Shown piece by piece: positions 17,619 through 27,032 of a stretch of DNA of 64,000 nucleotides. How positions within the stretch are numbered: the first letter of the stretch is position 1; every line of letters begins with the position of its first letter. Under the pieces are notes generated by a model. The model was not told the origin of the DNA, searched no databases, and saw only the letters and a list, made by a program, of their open reading frames with translations. The position numbers and the translations under genes were made by a program. The stretch is from Streptomyces sp. TLI_053 (lineage in GTDB: Bacteria > Actinomycetota > Actinomycetes > Streptomycetales > Streptomycetaceae), in assembly GCF_900105395.1 (NCBI RefSeq), contig NZ_LT629775.1:3432001-3496000 (forward strand). The letters are read 5' to 3'.

Positions 17619-19265
17619 TCAGTCCAGGTAGTCGCGCAGCACCTGGGAGCGCGACGGGTGACGCAGCTTGGACATGGTCTTCGACTCGATCTGGCGGATG
17701 CGCTCACGGGTGACCCCGTACACCTTGCCGATCTCGTCGAGCGTCTTCGGCTGACCGTCCGTCAGGCCGAAGCGCATCGAGACCACGCCCGCCTCGCGCT
17801 CGGACAGGGTGTCCAGGACCGAGTGCAGCTGCTCCTGGAGCAGGGTGAAGGAGACCGCGTCGGCCGGGACGACCGCCTCGGAGTCCTCGATGAGGTCACC
17901 GAACTCGCTGTCGCCGTCCTCGCCGAGCGGGGTGTGCAGCGAGATGGGCTCGCGACCGTACTTCTGGACCTCGATGACCTTCTCGGGGGTCATGTCGAGT
18001 TCCTTGGCCAGCTCCTCCGGGGTGGGCTCGCGGCCCAGGTCCTGGAGCATCTGGCGCTGGACGCGGGCCAGCTTGTTGATGACCTCGACCATGTGCACCG
18101 GGATACGGATGGTGCGGGCCTGGTCGGCCATCGCTCGGGTGATCGCCTGGCGGATCCACCAGGTCGCGTAGGTGGAGAACTTGTAGCCCTTGGTGTAGTC
18201 GAACTTCTCGACCGCACGGATCAGACCGAGGTTGCCCTCCTGGATGAGGTCCAGGAAGAGCATGCCGCGACCGGTGTAGCGCTTGGCCAGCGAGACCACC
18301 AGGCGGAGGTTGGCCTCCAGCAGGTGGTTCTTGGCCCGGCGGCCGTCCTCGGCGATGATCTCCAGCTCGCGCTTGAGCTTGGGAGCGAGCTTGTCGGCGG
18401 CCGAGAGCTTGTCCTCGGCGAACAGGCCGGCCTCGATCCGCTTGGCGAGCTCGACCTCCTGCTCGGCGTTGAGCAGCGGGACCTTGCCGATCTGCTTCAG
18501 GTAGTCCTTGACCGGGTCGGCGGTGGCACCGGCGACGGCGACCTGCTGGGCCGGGGCGTCGTCCTCGTCGTCGTCGGAGAGGACGAAGCCCTCCGACTCC
18601 TCCTCCGGGGCGTCGCCCTCGGCGGCGGGCTTGTCACCGGGCAGGGCGACGTCCTCGAGGATCTCCTCCTCGCCGAGGGCCTCCTCCTCGCCGGCCTTGC
18701 CCGCGGTCTTGGCGGTGGTGGTCTTCTTGGCGGCGGCCTTCTTGGCCGGCGCCGCGGTCTTCTTGGCGACGGCCTTCTTGGCCACGGCCTTCTTGGCGAC
18801 GGCCGCCTTCACCTCGGTGCCGACGGTCGCCCCCTCGACGGTGATCTCGGCAGACACGGTGCTGACCGGCGCGGCGGCGGCCGCGACCGTCGGCGTGGAG
18901 ACGGGCGCACCGGGCGCGATGCGCACGGGCGGCTTGGTCGGGGCCGACGGAGCGGCCGGGTTCCGGGTGGTGACCGCCTTGGTCGCGGTGCGCTTGGCGG
19001 GGCTCTTGGCAGCAACGCTCTTGCGCTTGGCGCCGGCCGGTTCGGCCGCGCTGACCATGAGGTCCACCCCCTCCTCAATCAGAACCTGGTTGAGGCTGCG
19101 CATGACGTTCTTCCACTTGGTGACCGGGATCTGGTCCGCCTCGAACGCCTGGCGTACGTCGTCACCGGCGATCTGCCCCTGGGCCTTGCCCCGCTCGATG
19201 AGCGCCAGCAGAGCCGCGGACTCGGCGATCTCGGGGGGAAGCGAACGGGATGTGCTGGCCGACAC
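17619..19265 (-). CDS. hrdB: Principal RNA polymerase sigma factor HrdB (sigma-70 group 1)
   Basis: A 548-residue housekeeping sigma factor. Region 1 is followed by a Lys/Ala-rich stretch (about residues 153-190, with repeated AVAKK) and an acidic stretch ([11 protein letters not shown]), as in streptomycete HrdB. Regions 2.1-2.4 lie about 318-385 ([34 protein letters not shown]). Region 4.2 is the C-terminal helix-turn-helix [20 protein letters not shown]. The start GTG at 19265 ([16 protein letters not shown]) is chosen for its match to known HrdB N-termini as I recall them, and has GAGAGG 6 nt upstream; the upstream open frame to 19433 is not used. A long 713-bp upstream region carries its promoters. 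Confidence 0.96.
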   Translation of the reverse strand: MSASTSRSLPPEIAESAALLALIERGKAQGQIAGDDVRQAFEADQIPVTKWKNVMRSLNQVLIEEGVDLMVSAAEPAGAKRKSVAAKSPAKRTATKAVTTRNPAAPSAPTKPPVRIAPGAPVSTPTVAAAAAPVSTVSAEITVEGATVGTEVKAAVAKKAVAKKAVAKKTAAPAKKAAAKKTTTAKTAGKAGEEEALGEEEILEDVALPGDKPAAEGDAPEEESEGFVLSDDDEDDAPAQQVAVAGATADPVKDYLKQIGKVPLLNAEQEVELAKRIEAGLFAEDKLSAADKLAPKLKRELEIIAEDGRRAKNHLLEANLRLVVSLAKRYTGRGMLFLDLIQEGNLGLIRAVEKFDYTKGYKFSTYATWWIRQAITRAMADQARTIRIPVHMVEVINKLARVQRQMLQDLGREPTPEELAKELDMTPEKVIEVQKYGREPISLHTPLGEDGDSEFGDLIEDSEAVVPADAVSFTLLQEQLHSVLDTLSEREAGVVSMRFGLTDGQPKTLDEIGKVYGVTRERIRQIESKTMSKLRHPSRSQVLRDYLD

Positions 19266-19420
19266 GAACAACCTCTCGGACGATGAGTGGACTCGAACCC
19301 GTACCGGCCGCCCGAGCGGGCGGGGAAGGAGATCGCGCGTCGGGCACGCGGTGTCGATTCCGACCGACTCGGGTTTGAGGTCTGGGTTTGCAGGACGGCA
19401 GCAGCGCCGCGGACCAACAC

Positions 19421-19446
19421 AGCATTCTGACACGTTGGACTATTCC
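19421..19446 (-). promoter_or_regulatory. Candidate sigma-R type promoter of hrdB (GGAAT-N18-GCT)
   Basis: On the minus strand GGAAT (19446-19442) is followed after 18 nt by GCT (19423-19421). The SigR consensus is GGAAT-N18-GTT, so one base differs. S. coelicolor hrdB is known to have a SigR-dependent second promoter. It would give a leader of about 150 nt. Confidence 0.4.
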
Positions 19447-19813
19447 GGAGCTGCTCCCGCTCAGGAGACATCGCTGCTGCTCGTCAAGTGTTACGCATGG
19501 CCTTCGTGTCGCGGGTCACACCGGTGGGCGGCCGCGGCCCGGGGCCGACCTCCATCATCCCCCACCCGCGACCGAACCATTCACCATGGACACGCCATTC
19601 TGCTGTTCGGCGGGTGCGGACCGGTTCCGAACCCCCCTCGAACCACCGCCGGACCGACGCCGGACCGCCGCCGGACCGCCGCCGGGAGACCCCTTCCGCC
19701 CCCTCCGTCTCCTTTTCGCCTTCCGTTTCCTCCGTTTCCTCCGCCCCCTCCGTCCCTCCGCTCCGTGCGACCGTGCCGCACCTGCGCTCCGCGCGGCCCC
19801 GGACGTGCGGAGA

Positions 19814-19846
19814 CCCCCCGGCCGCACCGTGGCGGCAGCCGGGGGG
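19814..19846 (-). terminator. whiH terminator
   Basis: CCCCCCGGC (19814-19822) pairs with GCCGGGGGG (19838-19846), with an inner GCCGC/GCGGC pairing. It lies 133 bp beyond the whiH stop. Confidence 0.65.
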
Positions 19847-19978
19847 CCGGGGTCGGGAGGGGGAATTCGGGAGGCCGCGGAGGAGTCGCGGGCGTCGGAC
19901 CACGACGGGGCGGGTCGGGAGCGGGTCGGGAGCGGGTCGCGGGACGGGGCGGCGGTGTGCGGTCGCCGAACGGTCCGC

Positions 19979-20857
19979 TCAGTGCTCCCGGGGCGCCGGA
20001 ACGGACGGCTCGATCTCGGGGTGGACGGTGAGCAGCGCCCGCATCGTGTTCTCGGCGGCACTGCCGTCGCCGGAACCGAGCGCCTCCACCAGTCGGGCGT
20101 GCATCCCGACCGAGGCCTCCGAGGGCCGCTCGCAGGCGGTGGCCGGCCCGCCGGACACCTGGAGCGCGCAGGCGACGATCCCGGAGAGGTGCTCCAGCAT
20201 CCGGTTGCCGGCGAGCTGCAGGATGAGCACGTGCAGCTCGGCGTCGGCCCGGGCGTAGGTGGCGAGGTCCGCCTGGGCGCAGGCGTGACCCAGGATCTCG
20301 ATCAGCTCGGCCAGCCGCTGCTGGACGTCCTCCCGGCCGTGGCCGGAGGCCAACCGGGAGGCCAGCGGCTCGATCGCCCAGCGCAGCTCGAACAGCTCCC
20401 GGCGCTGCTCGTCGCGCTGCGGGCCGAAGGCGCGCCACTCGATGATGTCCGGGTCCAGGAGGTTCCAGTCGCTGACCGGACGGACCCGGGTGCCGACGTT
20501 GGGGCGGGCGCTGACCAGGCCCTTGGCCTCCAGCACGCGCAGCGACTCGCGGACGACGGTGCGGGAGACCTCGAACCGCTGGCCGATCTCCTCCGGGACG
20601 AGCGGGCGGTCGGCGCCGAGGTCGCCGGAGACGATCATCTGGCCCAACTGCTGGACCAGCTGGCCGTGCAGGCCTCGGCCCCGGCTGCTGGTGGTCTTGC
20701 GGCCGACCCGGGCGAGGTCCGACTCGGCGCCCTCCCAGCGAGGGGCCGGCGGGACGGGCCGGTCGGCGTAGGAGTAGCGGTCCAGGTCGGCGGAGCCGGG
20801 AATGGCCCCATCGGCGGAACGGGCGGGGGTCATGGTGGGGTGCGCAAGGGTACTCAC
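19979..20857 (-). CDS. whiH: WhiH, GntR-family sporulation regulator
   Basis: A 292-residue GntR/FadR-type regulator. The winged helix-turn-helix spans about residues 60-130 (IGQRFEVSRTVVRESLRVLE), followed by an all-helical FCD-like effector domain (about 150-275). It is assigned as WhiH from its position directly upstream of hrdB, as in S. coelicolor (SCO5819-5820), its matching length, and its family. WhiH is needed for septation of aerial hyphae and represses its own gene. The start GTG at 20857 follows AAAGGAG closely; an in-frame ATG lies 8 codons downstream, and the open frame extends upstream to 20911. Operator-like palindromes lie upstream. Its ligand is unknown. Confidence 0.85.
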   Translation of the reverse strand: MSTLAHPTMTPARSADGAIPGSADLDRYSYADRPVPPAPRWEGAESDLARVGRKTTSSRGRGLHGQLVQQLGQMIVSGDLGADRPLVPEEIGQRFEVSRTVVRESLRVLEAKGLVSARPNVGTRVRPVSDWNLLDPDIIEWRAFGPQRDEQRRELFELRWAIEPLASRLASGHGREDVQQRLAELIEILGHACAQADLATYARADAELHVLILQLAGNRMLEHLSGIVACALQVSGGPATACERPSEASVGMHARLVEALGSGDGSAAENTMRALLTVHPEIEPSVPAPREH

Positions 20858-20890
20858 AGCTCCTTTGTCGGCGATCGGCGGGCACAGCTT

Positions 20891-20957
20891 GAGAATTCTC
20901 GTGAAAAGCACACGAAAGGGTGATCGCCCGTGACTGGATAATTGACTTCTTATCAGG
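20891..20957 (-). promoter_or_regulatory. whiH upstream control region
   Basis: GAGAATTCTC, a perfect 10-bp palindrome at 20891-20900, and an adjacent TCGTG-N7-CACGA repeat (20899-20915) are operator candidates for autorepression. CCTGATAA on the minus strand (20957-20950) resembles the WhiG -10 (GCCGATAA, 6 of 8), but no TAAA is found 15 nt upstream, so the WhiG assignment is weak. Confidence 0.35.
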
Positions 20958-21020
20958 GCGAACCACTCATTACGGTCACCCTTGGTCGATCTTCGCGAAC
21001 CGCCCCGGGCCGCCGCCGGT

Positions 21021-21935
21021 TCAGAACGCCCGGCGCCGGGCCTGCACCACCAGGGTGACCAGCAGCAACACCAGTACCGGCGTCGCCACGGCGGCCAGCA
21101 GCGCCGGATCGGTCAGGGCCGGAGCCGAGGACACGCCCCTCGCCGCCCGGCCGACCCCGCCGTACACCCATCCGTACGCCCACTCGATCCCCGACGGGAA
21201 CGGCAGCAGTTCCGCCGCCCGGGCCGGCCAGGGCTTCCCGCTCTGCCGCAGCACCAGCGCCACGACGGACTCCAGCAGTGGCGGCAGCGCGCAGAGCAGC
21301 AGTACCCCGGCGGTAGCACTGCGGGTCAGCGCGGCGGTCAGGACCCCGGTCCAGCCCGCCACGACCACCAGCAGCACGAAGGCCAGCAGCGCCGTCGGCG
21401 CCCCCTGGCCGGCCAGCAGGGCCAGCGGCGCCGCCACCGTCGGCAGCACGTCGAGCCCGCCGGGACCGGACGGGGCCAGCGCCTCCGCGACCCGGACGGA
21501 CAGCGCGGCGTGGTCCGACCAGGCCGCCACCGTCACCCCGGCGGGCAGCGCGAAGTGCACGGTCACCGCGTCGACCAGCAGCGTGACCAGGGCGAGCAGC
21601 GCCGCGAGGGCACCGGTCACCGCCAGCTTGGCCGTCAGCAGCCGGACCCGGCGCGGGTAGGACACCTGCGAGGCGGCCAGCCCCCGGTGCCGCACCTCGT
21701 GGCCGTACGCGAGCGCGCCCAGCACGCCGGCGCCCAGCGCCGCGAACGGCAGCGGCACCAGCGGCACCGCCGCCGTCAGCAGCCGCACCGCGGCCGCGCC
21801 GCCGAGGGTCCGGTCCCCCACCTGGCCCGCCAGCACGCCGGCGACCACGGCGTCGCAGAGCACCACGAGCCCGAGCAGCAGCCAGGTCGAACGCAGGCCG
21901 CGCACCCGGCGCAGCTCATAAGCCAGAACTCGCAC
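21021..21935 (-). CDS. ABC-2 type permease-like membrane protein
   Basis: A 304-residue membrane protein with about six hydrophobic segments. The N-terminal MRVLAYELRRVRGLRSTW, a basic cytoplasmic start before the first segment, is typical of ABC-2 exporter permeases. It lies 3 bp after the stop of the ATPase gene (21939) on the same strand, so the two form one unit. The substrate is unknown. Because the paired ATPase lacks its catalytic residues, active transport by this pair is in doubt. S. coelicolor appears to have a similar pair at this place beside whiH, from memory. Confidence 0.8.
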   Translation of the reverse strand: MRVLAYELRRVRGLRSTWLLLGLVVLCDAVVAGVLAGQVGDRTLGGAAAVRLLTAAVPLVPLPFAALGAGVLGALAYGHEVRHRGLAASQVSYPRRVRLLTAKLAVTGALAALLALVTLLVDAVTVHFALPAGVTVAAWSDHAALSVRVAEALAPSGPGGLDVLPTVAAPLALLAGQGAPTALLAFVLLVVVAGWTGVLTAALTRSATAGVLLLCALPPLLESVVALVLRQSGKPWPARAAELLPFPSGIEWAYGWVYGGVGRAARGVSSAPALTDPALLAAVATPVLVLLLVTLVVQARRRAF

Positions 21936-21938
21936 GGT

Positions 21939-23672
21939 TCACTCGCTCCGAAGGTCGGAAGGGCCGGAGGGGCCGGAGGGGCTTGAGGGGCCAGAAGGGC
22001 CAGTGGGGCCGGAAGAGGCGGTGGGGTCAGCGGTGACGGGGACGACGGGCCCGGTCGGATCCGTCCCGGCCGGGTCCGCATCCGCTGAGGCCGACCGGTC
22101 GGGCGCGGGCCGCTCGGCCCGGTCGGACTGCGAGCGGGTGACGCGGCCCAGGCGGACGGTGTCGTCGCTCAGCAGTCCGTCGGCCGCCTTCCCCGGGTGC
22201 TCGTGGGCCTCGGCCTTCGACGCGGGAACGGGGGCCACCGCCGAGCGTGCCAGGCCGGTCAGTCCCTCGCGGAAGAGCCGGTCCACCGCTACGACCGGCG
22301 AGGTCTCGTCCTCCCGCCGCCCGCCGCCGCGTCGGGCGGTCCCTCCGGTCCCGGTCCCGCCGGCCCTGTCGAGGACCCCGGTCGCCCCGGTCGCCCCGGC
22401 CGCTTCGGCCGCCTGCCGGGTGACGGCCCGGGCGCCGCGGCGGGGACCCGGCGCGGCGGACGCGGCCACGGCCGACGAGCCACCGGCCGGGGGCGCCGCG
22501 ACCGGCAGGGCGAGGGTGGGTGCGGGCTCCAGGTCCCGGGCGGCGGCCGTCACCCGGGGCCGCGCCACCGGCATCGCCAGCGTCCGGTCGGCCTCTCCGG
22601 CCCGCTCTGCCTGCTCTGCCTGCCTGGCCCGCCCGGCCTGTTCGACCTGCTCGACCTGCTCGGTCGTCACCGCGTCCTCGGGCGCCGGCGCGTCCGTCGG
22701 CGCCGCCGGGGCGACCGGGGCATCTGCTTCTCGGGGCGTCCGGGGGCGGCCCGGGCCGCTCGCGACCACCCGCAGGTCCGCCCGGGGGGCCGGCCGCTCG
22801 ACGACCCGGTCGGCGAGTTCGTGCAACAGGATGCCGTGGCGGTAGGCGAGTTCACCGATCTCGGTCCGGCCGACGCCGGACACCGCGAGCTCGGTCCCCC
22901 CGTCCCGCCGGACCTGCGCCCCCTGACCGGCCAGCAGATCGGCGAGCCGGGCCATCTGAGGACCCCGCACCGCGACCTCCGGGCTGAGCCGGGTGCGCCG
23001 GAAGTCCGTCACCGACTGGTCCGCCGCCATCCGTCCCCGGTCCAGGGTCACCACCCGGTCGGCCAGCTGCGAGGCCTCCTGCGGGGTGCGGGTGGTGACC
23101 AGGACCGTGCCCCCGTCCGCGGCGAAGGACCGCAGGAAGGCGTGGAACCACTCCACATTGCGCGGCGAGAGCCCTTCGGTGGGCGCGTCCAGGAGCAGCG
23201 TTCCGGGCTCGCCGAGCAGCGCGGCCGCCAGGGCGAGCCGCCGGTGCATGCCCGGTGAGTAGGTGCGCAGGCGCTGCTCGGCGACGGCCGCGAGCCTGGT
23301 CCGCTCCAGGAGTTCGTCCGCCCGCCGGGCGGGCGCGCCGACCGCGGCGGCCAGCATCCTGAGGTGCCCCCGGGCCTTCCGGCCGGGGTGTCCGGCGAGG
23401 TCGGCCGCCCCGGAGGCGTCGCCCGGTCCCGACAGGAGCACCCCGACCTCGCGCTCCGGCCGGCGCAGCCGACGGTAGGTGCGACCGTCGAAGAGGGTGA
23501 CTCCCCGGCCCCGTTCGAGTTCCAGCATCAGCCGCAGCGCGGTCGACTTGCCGGCCCCCTCGGGGCCCAGCAGGGCCGTCACCGCGCCCGGGCGGGCCTC
23601 GAAGGTCAGGTCCAGCAGCACCGGGGGGCCTCCTCCCCGGTGCACCTTGGTCAGTCCGGTGATCTGGATCAT
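21939..23672 (-). CDS. ABC transporter ATP-binding protein with degenerate catalytic motifs and long disordered tail
   Basis: A 577-residue protein. Residues 1-230 form an ABC nucleotide-binding domain: Walker A GPEGAGKST (36-44), a degenerate signature TYSPGMHRRL (137-146), and Walker B LLLDAPTEGL. The catalytic glutamate after Asp162 is Ala163, the H-loop histidine is replaced (TTRTPQEA, Arg195), and no Q-loop glutamine is evident. It should bind ATP but hydrolyse it poorly or not at all. Residues about 300-577 are low-complexity, rich in Ala, Pro, Gly and Thr, ending in repeated SGP/TGP units. It is co-transcribed with the permease. A regulatory or scaffold role is possible. An ordinary exporter ATPase is the usual annotation. 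Confidence 0.85.
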   Translation of the reverse strand: MIQITGLTKVHRGGGPPVLLDLTFEARPGAVTALLGPEGAGKSTALRLMLELERGRGVTLFDGRTYRRLRRPEREVGVLLSGPGDASGAADLAGHPGRKARGHLRMLAAAVGAPARRADELLERTRLAAVAEQRLRTYSPGMHRRLALAAALLGEPGTLLLDAPTEGLSPRNVEWFHAFLRSFAADGGTVLVTTRTPQEASQLADRVVTLDRGRMAADQSVTDFRRTRLSPEVAVRGPQMARLADLLAGQGAQVRRDGGTELAVSGVGRTEIGELAYRHGILLHELADRVVERPAPRADLRVVASGPGRPRTPREADAPVAPAAPTDAPAPEDAVTTEQVEQVEQAGRARQAEQAERAGEADRTLAMPVARPRVTAAARDLEPAPTLALPVAAPPAGGSSAVAASAAPGPRRGARAVTRQAAEAAGATGATGVLDRAGGTGTGGTARRGGGRREDETSPVVAVDRLFREGLTGLARSAVAPVPASKAEAHEHPGKAADGLLSDDTVRLGRVTRSQSDRAERPAPDRSASADADPAGTDPTGPVVPVTADPTASSGPTGPSGPSSPSGPSGPSDLRSE

Positions 23673-23971
23673 CGCTGGCTGCTCCCATGCCCTCGGCCGA
23701 CCTGGTCCGCGGCGCGCCGGGTCGCACCCGCACGGTTCCGCGCCAGCACATTAGGGGGCCGTGGTGGAGATTCCGGGCATTGCGGGAGCGCCACGGGCCG
23801 ACCGCCCGCACACCTCACCCGATCAGGGGACAATCCGATCCTGCGACCGAGACGCACCGTCCGCGGCGGGCCGGGCCGGGGCCGACGAGGAGCAACAGGG
23901 GCCGGGGTGGCGTCCGGCTGGGTGTCCGGCCCCACCGGGGACCGCGGCCGGCCCCGCGACGAGCGGGCGGC

Positions 23972-24742
23972 TCAGGACTCCGGACGCAGCATCGGCGGAT
24001 TGAGCACACTGGCCCCGCCGGAGGTGAACAGCTGGGCCGGGCGCCCGCCCTGGCGCGTCGTGGTACCACCGGAGGGCAGCAGGAAGCCCGGGGTCCCGGT
24101 GACCTTGCGGTGGAAGTTCCGCGGGTCCAGCACCACGCCCCACACCGCCTCGTAGACACGGCGCAGCTCGCCGACGGTGAACTCGGTCGCACAGAACGCC
24201 GTCGCCAGCGAGGAGTACTCGATCTTGGAACGGGCGCGTTCCACCCCGTCCGCCAGGATCAGCCCGTGGTCGAAGGCGAGCGGGACACCGTCGGCGCCGT
24301 CCGGCCCGAGGAGTTCGGTGACCGGGGCCCACCGGGCGCCGCTGGCGTCGCCGCCCGCGCGCGGGGTCGGCAGGTCGGGCGCGAGCACCAGGTAGGCCAC
24401 GCTGACCACCCGCATCCGCGGGTCGCGCTGGGGGTGTCCGTAGGTGGCGAGCTGTTCCAGGTGGGCGCCGGCGGCACCGGGCCCGGCCGCGTCGTGCCCG
24501 GGAGCGGTGGGGGCCCGCAGGCCGGTCTCCTCGGCCAGCTCCCGCGAGGCCGCCTCGGCGAGGCCCTCGTCGGGGCGGACGAAACCGCCCGGCAGTGCCC
24601 AGTAGCCCTGGTAGGGCGGCTCGCCCCGGCGGACCAGCAGGGCACAGAGCGCGTGCTCGCGCACCGTCAGCACGACCAGGTCGACCGTGACTGCGAACGG
24701 GGGGAAGGCCGACGGGTCATAACGCGACATGGCGACGATCAT
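23972..24742 (-). CDS. Nudix-domain transcriptional regulator (NrtR-like)
   Basis: A 256-residue protein: an N-terminal Nudix-fold domain with the Nudix box around [20 protein letters not shown] and then ETGL, followed by a C-terminal winged helix ([19 protein letters not shown], then DPRNFHRKV). This is the architecture of NrtR, which represses NAD-biosynthesis genes and senses ADP-ribose or related nucleotides. The Nudix box is close to catalytic consensus (GX5EX7REUXEE), so hydrolysis cannot be excluded. Start: ATG 24742 with a weak GAGAG upstream, or ATG 24730. An inverted repeat at 24742-24762 covers the start and may be its own operator. No NAD gene is adjacent, so the regulon is not shown here. 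Confidence 0.85.
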   Translation of the reverse strand: MIVAMSRYDPSAFPPFAVTVDLVVLTVREHALCALLVRRGEPPYQGYWALPGGFVRPDEGLAEAASRELAEETGLRAPTAPGHDAAGPGAAGAHLEQLATYGHPQRDPRMRVVSVAYLVLAPDLPTPRAGGDASGARWAPVTELLGPDGADGVPLAFDHGLILADGVERARSKIEYSSLATAFCATEFTVGELRRVYEAVWGVVLDPRNFHRKVTGTPGFLLPSGGTTTRQGGRPAQLFTSGGASVLNPPMLRPES

Positions 24743-24762
24743 AGTCGTCTCTCTGACGATAA
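24742..24762 (-). promoter_or_regulatory. Candidate self-operator of the Nudix regulator
   Basis: TAGTCGTC-TCTCT-GACGATA, with TCGTC/GACGA arms at 24745-24749 and 24755-24759, overlaps the start region of the regulator. NrtR operators are imperfect palindromes of about 20 bp, so the form fits; the sequence match was not tested. Confidence 0.3.
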
Positions 24763-24890
24763 GCACAGGCCCGCGTACGGACCGTGCTGCGACCGCCCCC
24801 GCGACCCTGCGGCCCCGGCCCTCCGCCGCGCCGGCCCGGTGCGGGCCGGGCCGGGCCGGGCCGGGGGCGCCAGCGGTGGGAGTGGCGACG

Positions 24891-27032
24891 TCAGCGGGCC
24901 ACCAGCTGGAGTTCCGCGGACGCCTCCTCGACCATCGCCACGCCGATCCGGCTGACCCGTACCGAGAAGGGCTCACCGGCGACCCGCAGTCCGGTCAGCT
25001 CCAGCTCCCCGAGCGGCGCGGTGCTGGCCGGGCGGACCAGCACCCGACCACCGGGGACGTCCGGCCGGACCCCGGCGAGCGCGAACACCGCGTGCGCGGC
25101 CCCGGCGGACGAGACCGCGGCCGGCCGGCAGGCTCCCGGATGCGGGACCGGCGGGGAGCCGGGCGTCCACTGCTCCCCCGCGTACATCTCGGGCAGCCGT
25201 CCCTCGAAGTGGGCCGCCGCCGCGAGCAGCCCCTCCAGCAGCGCCCCCGCCTCGTTCTCGTGGCCGGCCTCGGCGAGCCCGGCGACCGCGAGCGCGGTCT
25301 CGTGGACGCGCACCGCCCCGCTGCGGTGGCCGAGCGGGTTGAACCGGGGGGACTTGGCGCTGAGCGTGCGCAGCCCCCAGCCGCTGTCCAGCTCGGGCGC
25401 CGCCAGCCGCTGGGCGAGCAGCCTGGTCTGCTCGCGGTCCAGCAGGGTCTCGTGGCGGCCGCCGTCGGCGGCGAGGCCGGGGTCGAACAGGTGGACCAGG
25501 GAGGCGGCCACCGCGGGCAGCGGCTGCCCGCCCGGGGCGAGCCCGGCGGCCGGGCGCCCGCCGGACAGGTCGTCCAGCCAGAACCGCTCGCGGAACCGGC
25601 CGCGCAGGGCGGCCGCCCAGCCCTGCCACTCCTCGGCGCCGGGCCGGCCGAAGGCCGCCAGCAGGTCGGCCCCGTGCAGGGCCGCCCGGTGCGCCTGGGC
25701 CTGGACCTCGGCCCTGGCCGGCACCGGGTGGGCGGCGCGCTCCTCGGCCGGGCGGCTCAGGTCGGTGACGAAGCCGTCCACCAGGCCCTCGCGCAGCGCG
25801 CCGAGCGCCCGCTCGGCGGCCGGGAGGAGTTCGGCGACCTCCGCCCGGGGCAGGCCCCACCGCCAGGCCTCGGCCAGCACGGTCACGAACAGCAGGGTGG
25901 CCTCGGTGGCGGTGCAGGTCGGCGGCAGCTCGGGACCGCCGTGCCGCAGCGCGCCGGGCAGCAGCCCGTCCGGGCGACGGCCGCCCTGACCGGGCCCGCC
26001 CGCCCCGGCGGCGGACTGCTGCTGACGACGGGCCAGGGCGCGCAGGGTGCCGGCGGCCAGCCGGGTGCCGAGCGGCAGGGTCAGCCGGGCCGCCCAGAGC
26101 GCGTCGGCCGGGGCCAGGCCGAAGCGCCAGGGCGCGCCGGAGGCCAGGTACAGGTCGGTCGGCCGGTCCGGGTCGGCGAACAGCAGACCCCCCAGGGAGT
26201 CCAGGGAGCGCGACACCAGCAGGGCCACCCGCGGGTCGTCGCAGCGCACCTCGGGCTCGGCCCAGGGCAGCGGGACACCGGGGCCGCGACCGCCGGGCGG
26301 GCGCGGGGCGGGCACCGTGCTCTCCAGCTCGGCCCGGAGTTCGACCGACCAGCGCGCGCCCGGCTGGACGTCGAGGTCCCAGCGCAGCACACCGGCGCCG
26401 GCCAGCACGGCGTGCGGCGACGGCTGGGCACTGACCGTGGCGCTGTGCGTCGGCCCCGCCCAGCGCAGCCCCGCGGACTGGACCTGGCCGGGCAGGTCCG
26501 GGGAGCGGTGGCCGGCGGCGATCTCGGCGACCGGACCGAGATCGGTGGCGAGCGCGATCTCCAGCGGCAGGCGGGCCGGACGGCCACCGGCGTTGCGCAC
26601 GGTGACGGTCTCCACGCCGTCGGCGTGCCGCAGCCGCTCGACGGTGAGCGCCGGGTCCGGGTCGAGGTCGCCGGGGAGGCGGACGGCCCCCAGGAACCGG
26701 GCCTGGGCCGCCGTGGTCAGGGTGCCCTGGAGCGGGAGCGGTTCGATCCCGCCGAGCCGCAGCTCCATCCGGGCCACCACTCGGACGCCGGAGCGGTAGA
26801 AGCCGTGCAGGCCGTGCCCGCGCAGCTGGCCGTCGGAGTCCGAGGCGGCCATCGCCGGCGCCTTCACACACAGCACCGCGTGGTGGACCGCGGCCGGCTG
26901 CGGGCGCGGGGGCGCGGACCTGGCCGGACCACCTGGACCGGCCGGGTGGGCCTGGTCCGGCCGGCCCGCCGGTCTCGGCGCGCCGACCACACTCTCGGCC
27001 GGTGCGGCCTGTGGCGGCCTCATCGCGGTCAC
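24891..27032 (-). CDS. Glycogen-debranching-like protein (amylo-alpha-1,6-glucosidase type)
   Basis: A 713-residue protein. The N-terminal part (about 50-260) reads like the beta-sandwich domain of debranching-type proteins ([14 protein letters not shown], then MELRLGG). The C-terminal part (about 300-690) looks like an (alpha/alpha)6 toroid, with [38 protein letters not shown] and [10 protein letters not shown]. Similar proteins are annotated as glycogen-debranching N-terminal-domain or amylo-alpha-1,6-glucosidase proteins. The catalytic acids cannot be fixed from sequence alone. The GTG start at 27032 has GGGGAGGAG about 8 nt upstream. It lies upstream of the Nudix regulator on the same strand, 148 bp away. 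No signal peptide is visible, so it is probably cytoplasmic. Confidence 0.7.
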   Translation of the reverse strand: MTAMRPPQAAPAESVVGAPRPAGRPDQAHPAGPGGPARSAPPRPQPAAVHHAVLCVKAPAMAASDSDGQLRGHGLHGFYRSGVRVVARMELRLGGIEPLPLQGTLTTAAQARFLGAVRLPGDLDPDPALTVERLRHADGVETVTVRNAGGRPARLPLEIALATDLGPVAEIAAGHRSPDLPGQVQSAGLRWAGPTHSATVSAQPSPHAVLAGAGVLRWDLDVQPGARWSVELRAELESTVPAPRPPGGRGPGVPLPWAEPEVRCDDPRVALLVSRSLDSLGGLLFADPDRPTDLYLASGAPWRFGLAPADALWAARLTLPLGTRLAAGTLRALARRQQQSAAGAGGPGQGGRRPDGLLPGALRHGGPELPPTCTATEATLLFVTVLAEAWRWGLPRAEVAELLPAAERALGALREGLVDGFVTDLSRPAEERAAHPVPARAEVQAQAHRAALHGADLLAAFGRPGAEEWQGWAAALRGRFRERFWLDDLSGGRPAAGLAPGGQPLPAVAASLVHLFDPGLAADGGRHETLLDREQTRLLAQRLAAPELDSGWGLRTLSAKSPRFNPLGHRSGAVRVHETALAVAGLAEAGHENEAGALLEGLLAAAAHFEGRLPEMYAGEQWTPGSPPVPHPGACRPAAVSSAGAAHAVFALAGVRPDVPGGRVLVRPASTAPLGELELTGLRVAGEPFSVRVSRIGVAMVEEASAELQLVAR

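Larger units (their letters stand above)
19266..19978. other. hrdB upstream region (713 bp) with repeats and strand-biased tracts
   Basis: No gene is supported here despite overlapping open frames. It holds the hrdB promoter area near 19421-19446, a degenerate GCCGGACCGCC repeat at about 19644-19686, a roughly 60-nt C/T-rich tract on the + strand at about 19699-19760 with repeated CCTCCGTTT-like units, a whiH terminator hairpin at 19814-19846, and GGGTCGGGAGC repeats at about 19913-19940. Confidence 0.6.

Noticed and set aside
19285..19305. T-arm-like GGTTCGAGTCC on the minus strand upstream of hrdB
   Set aside because: The flanking 5-bp stem does not pair and no acceptor or anticodon stems are present, so it is not a tRNA.
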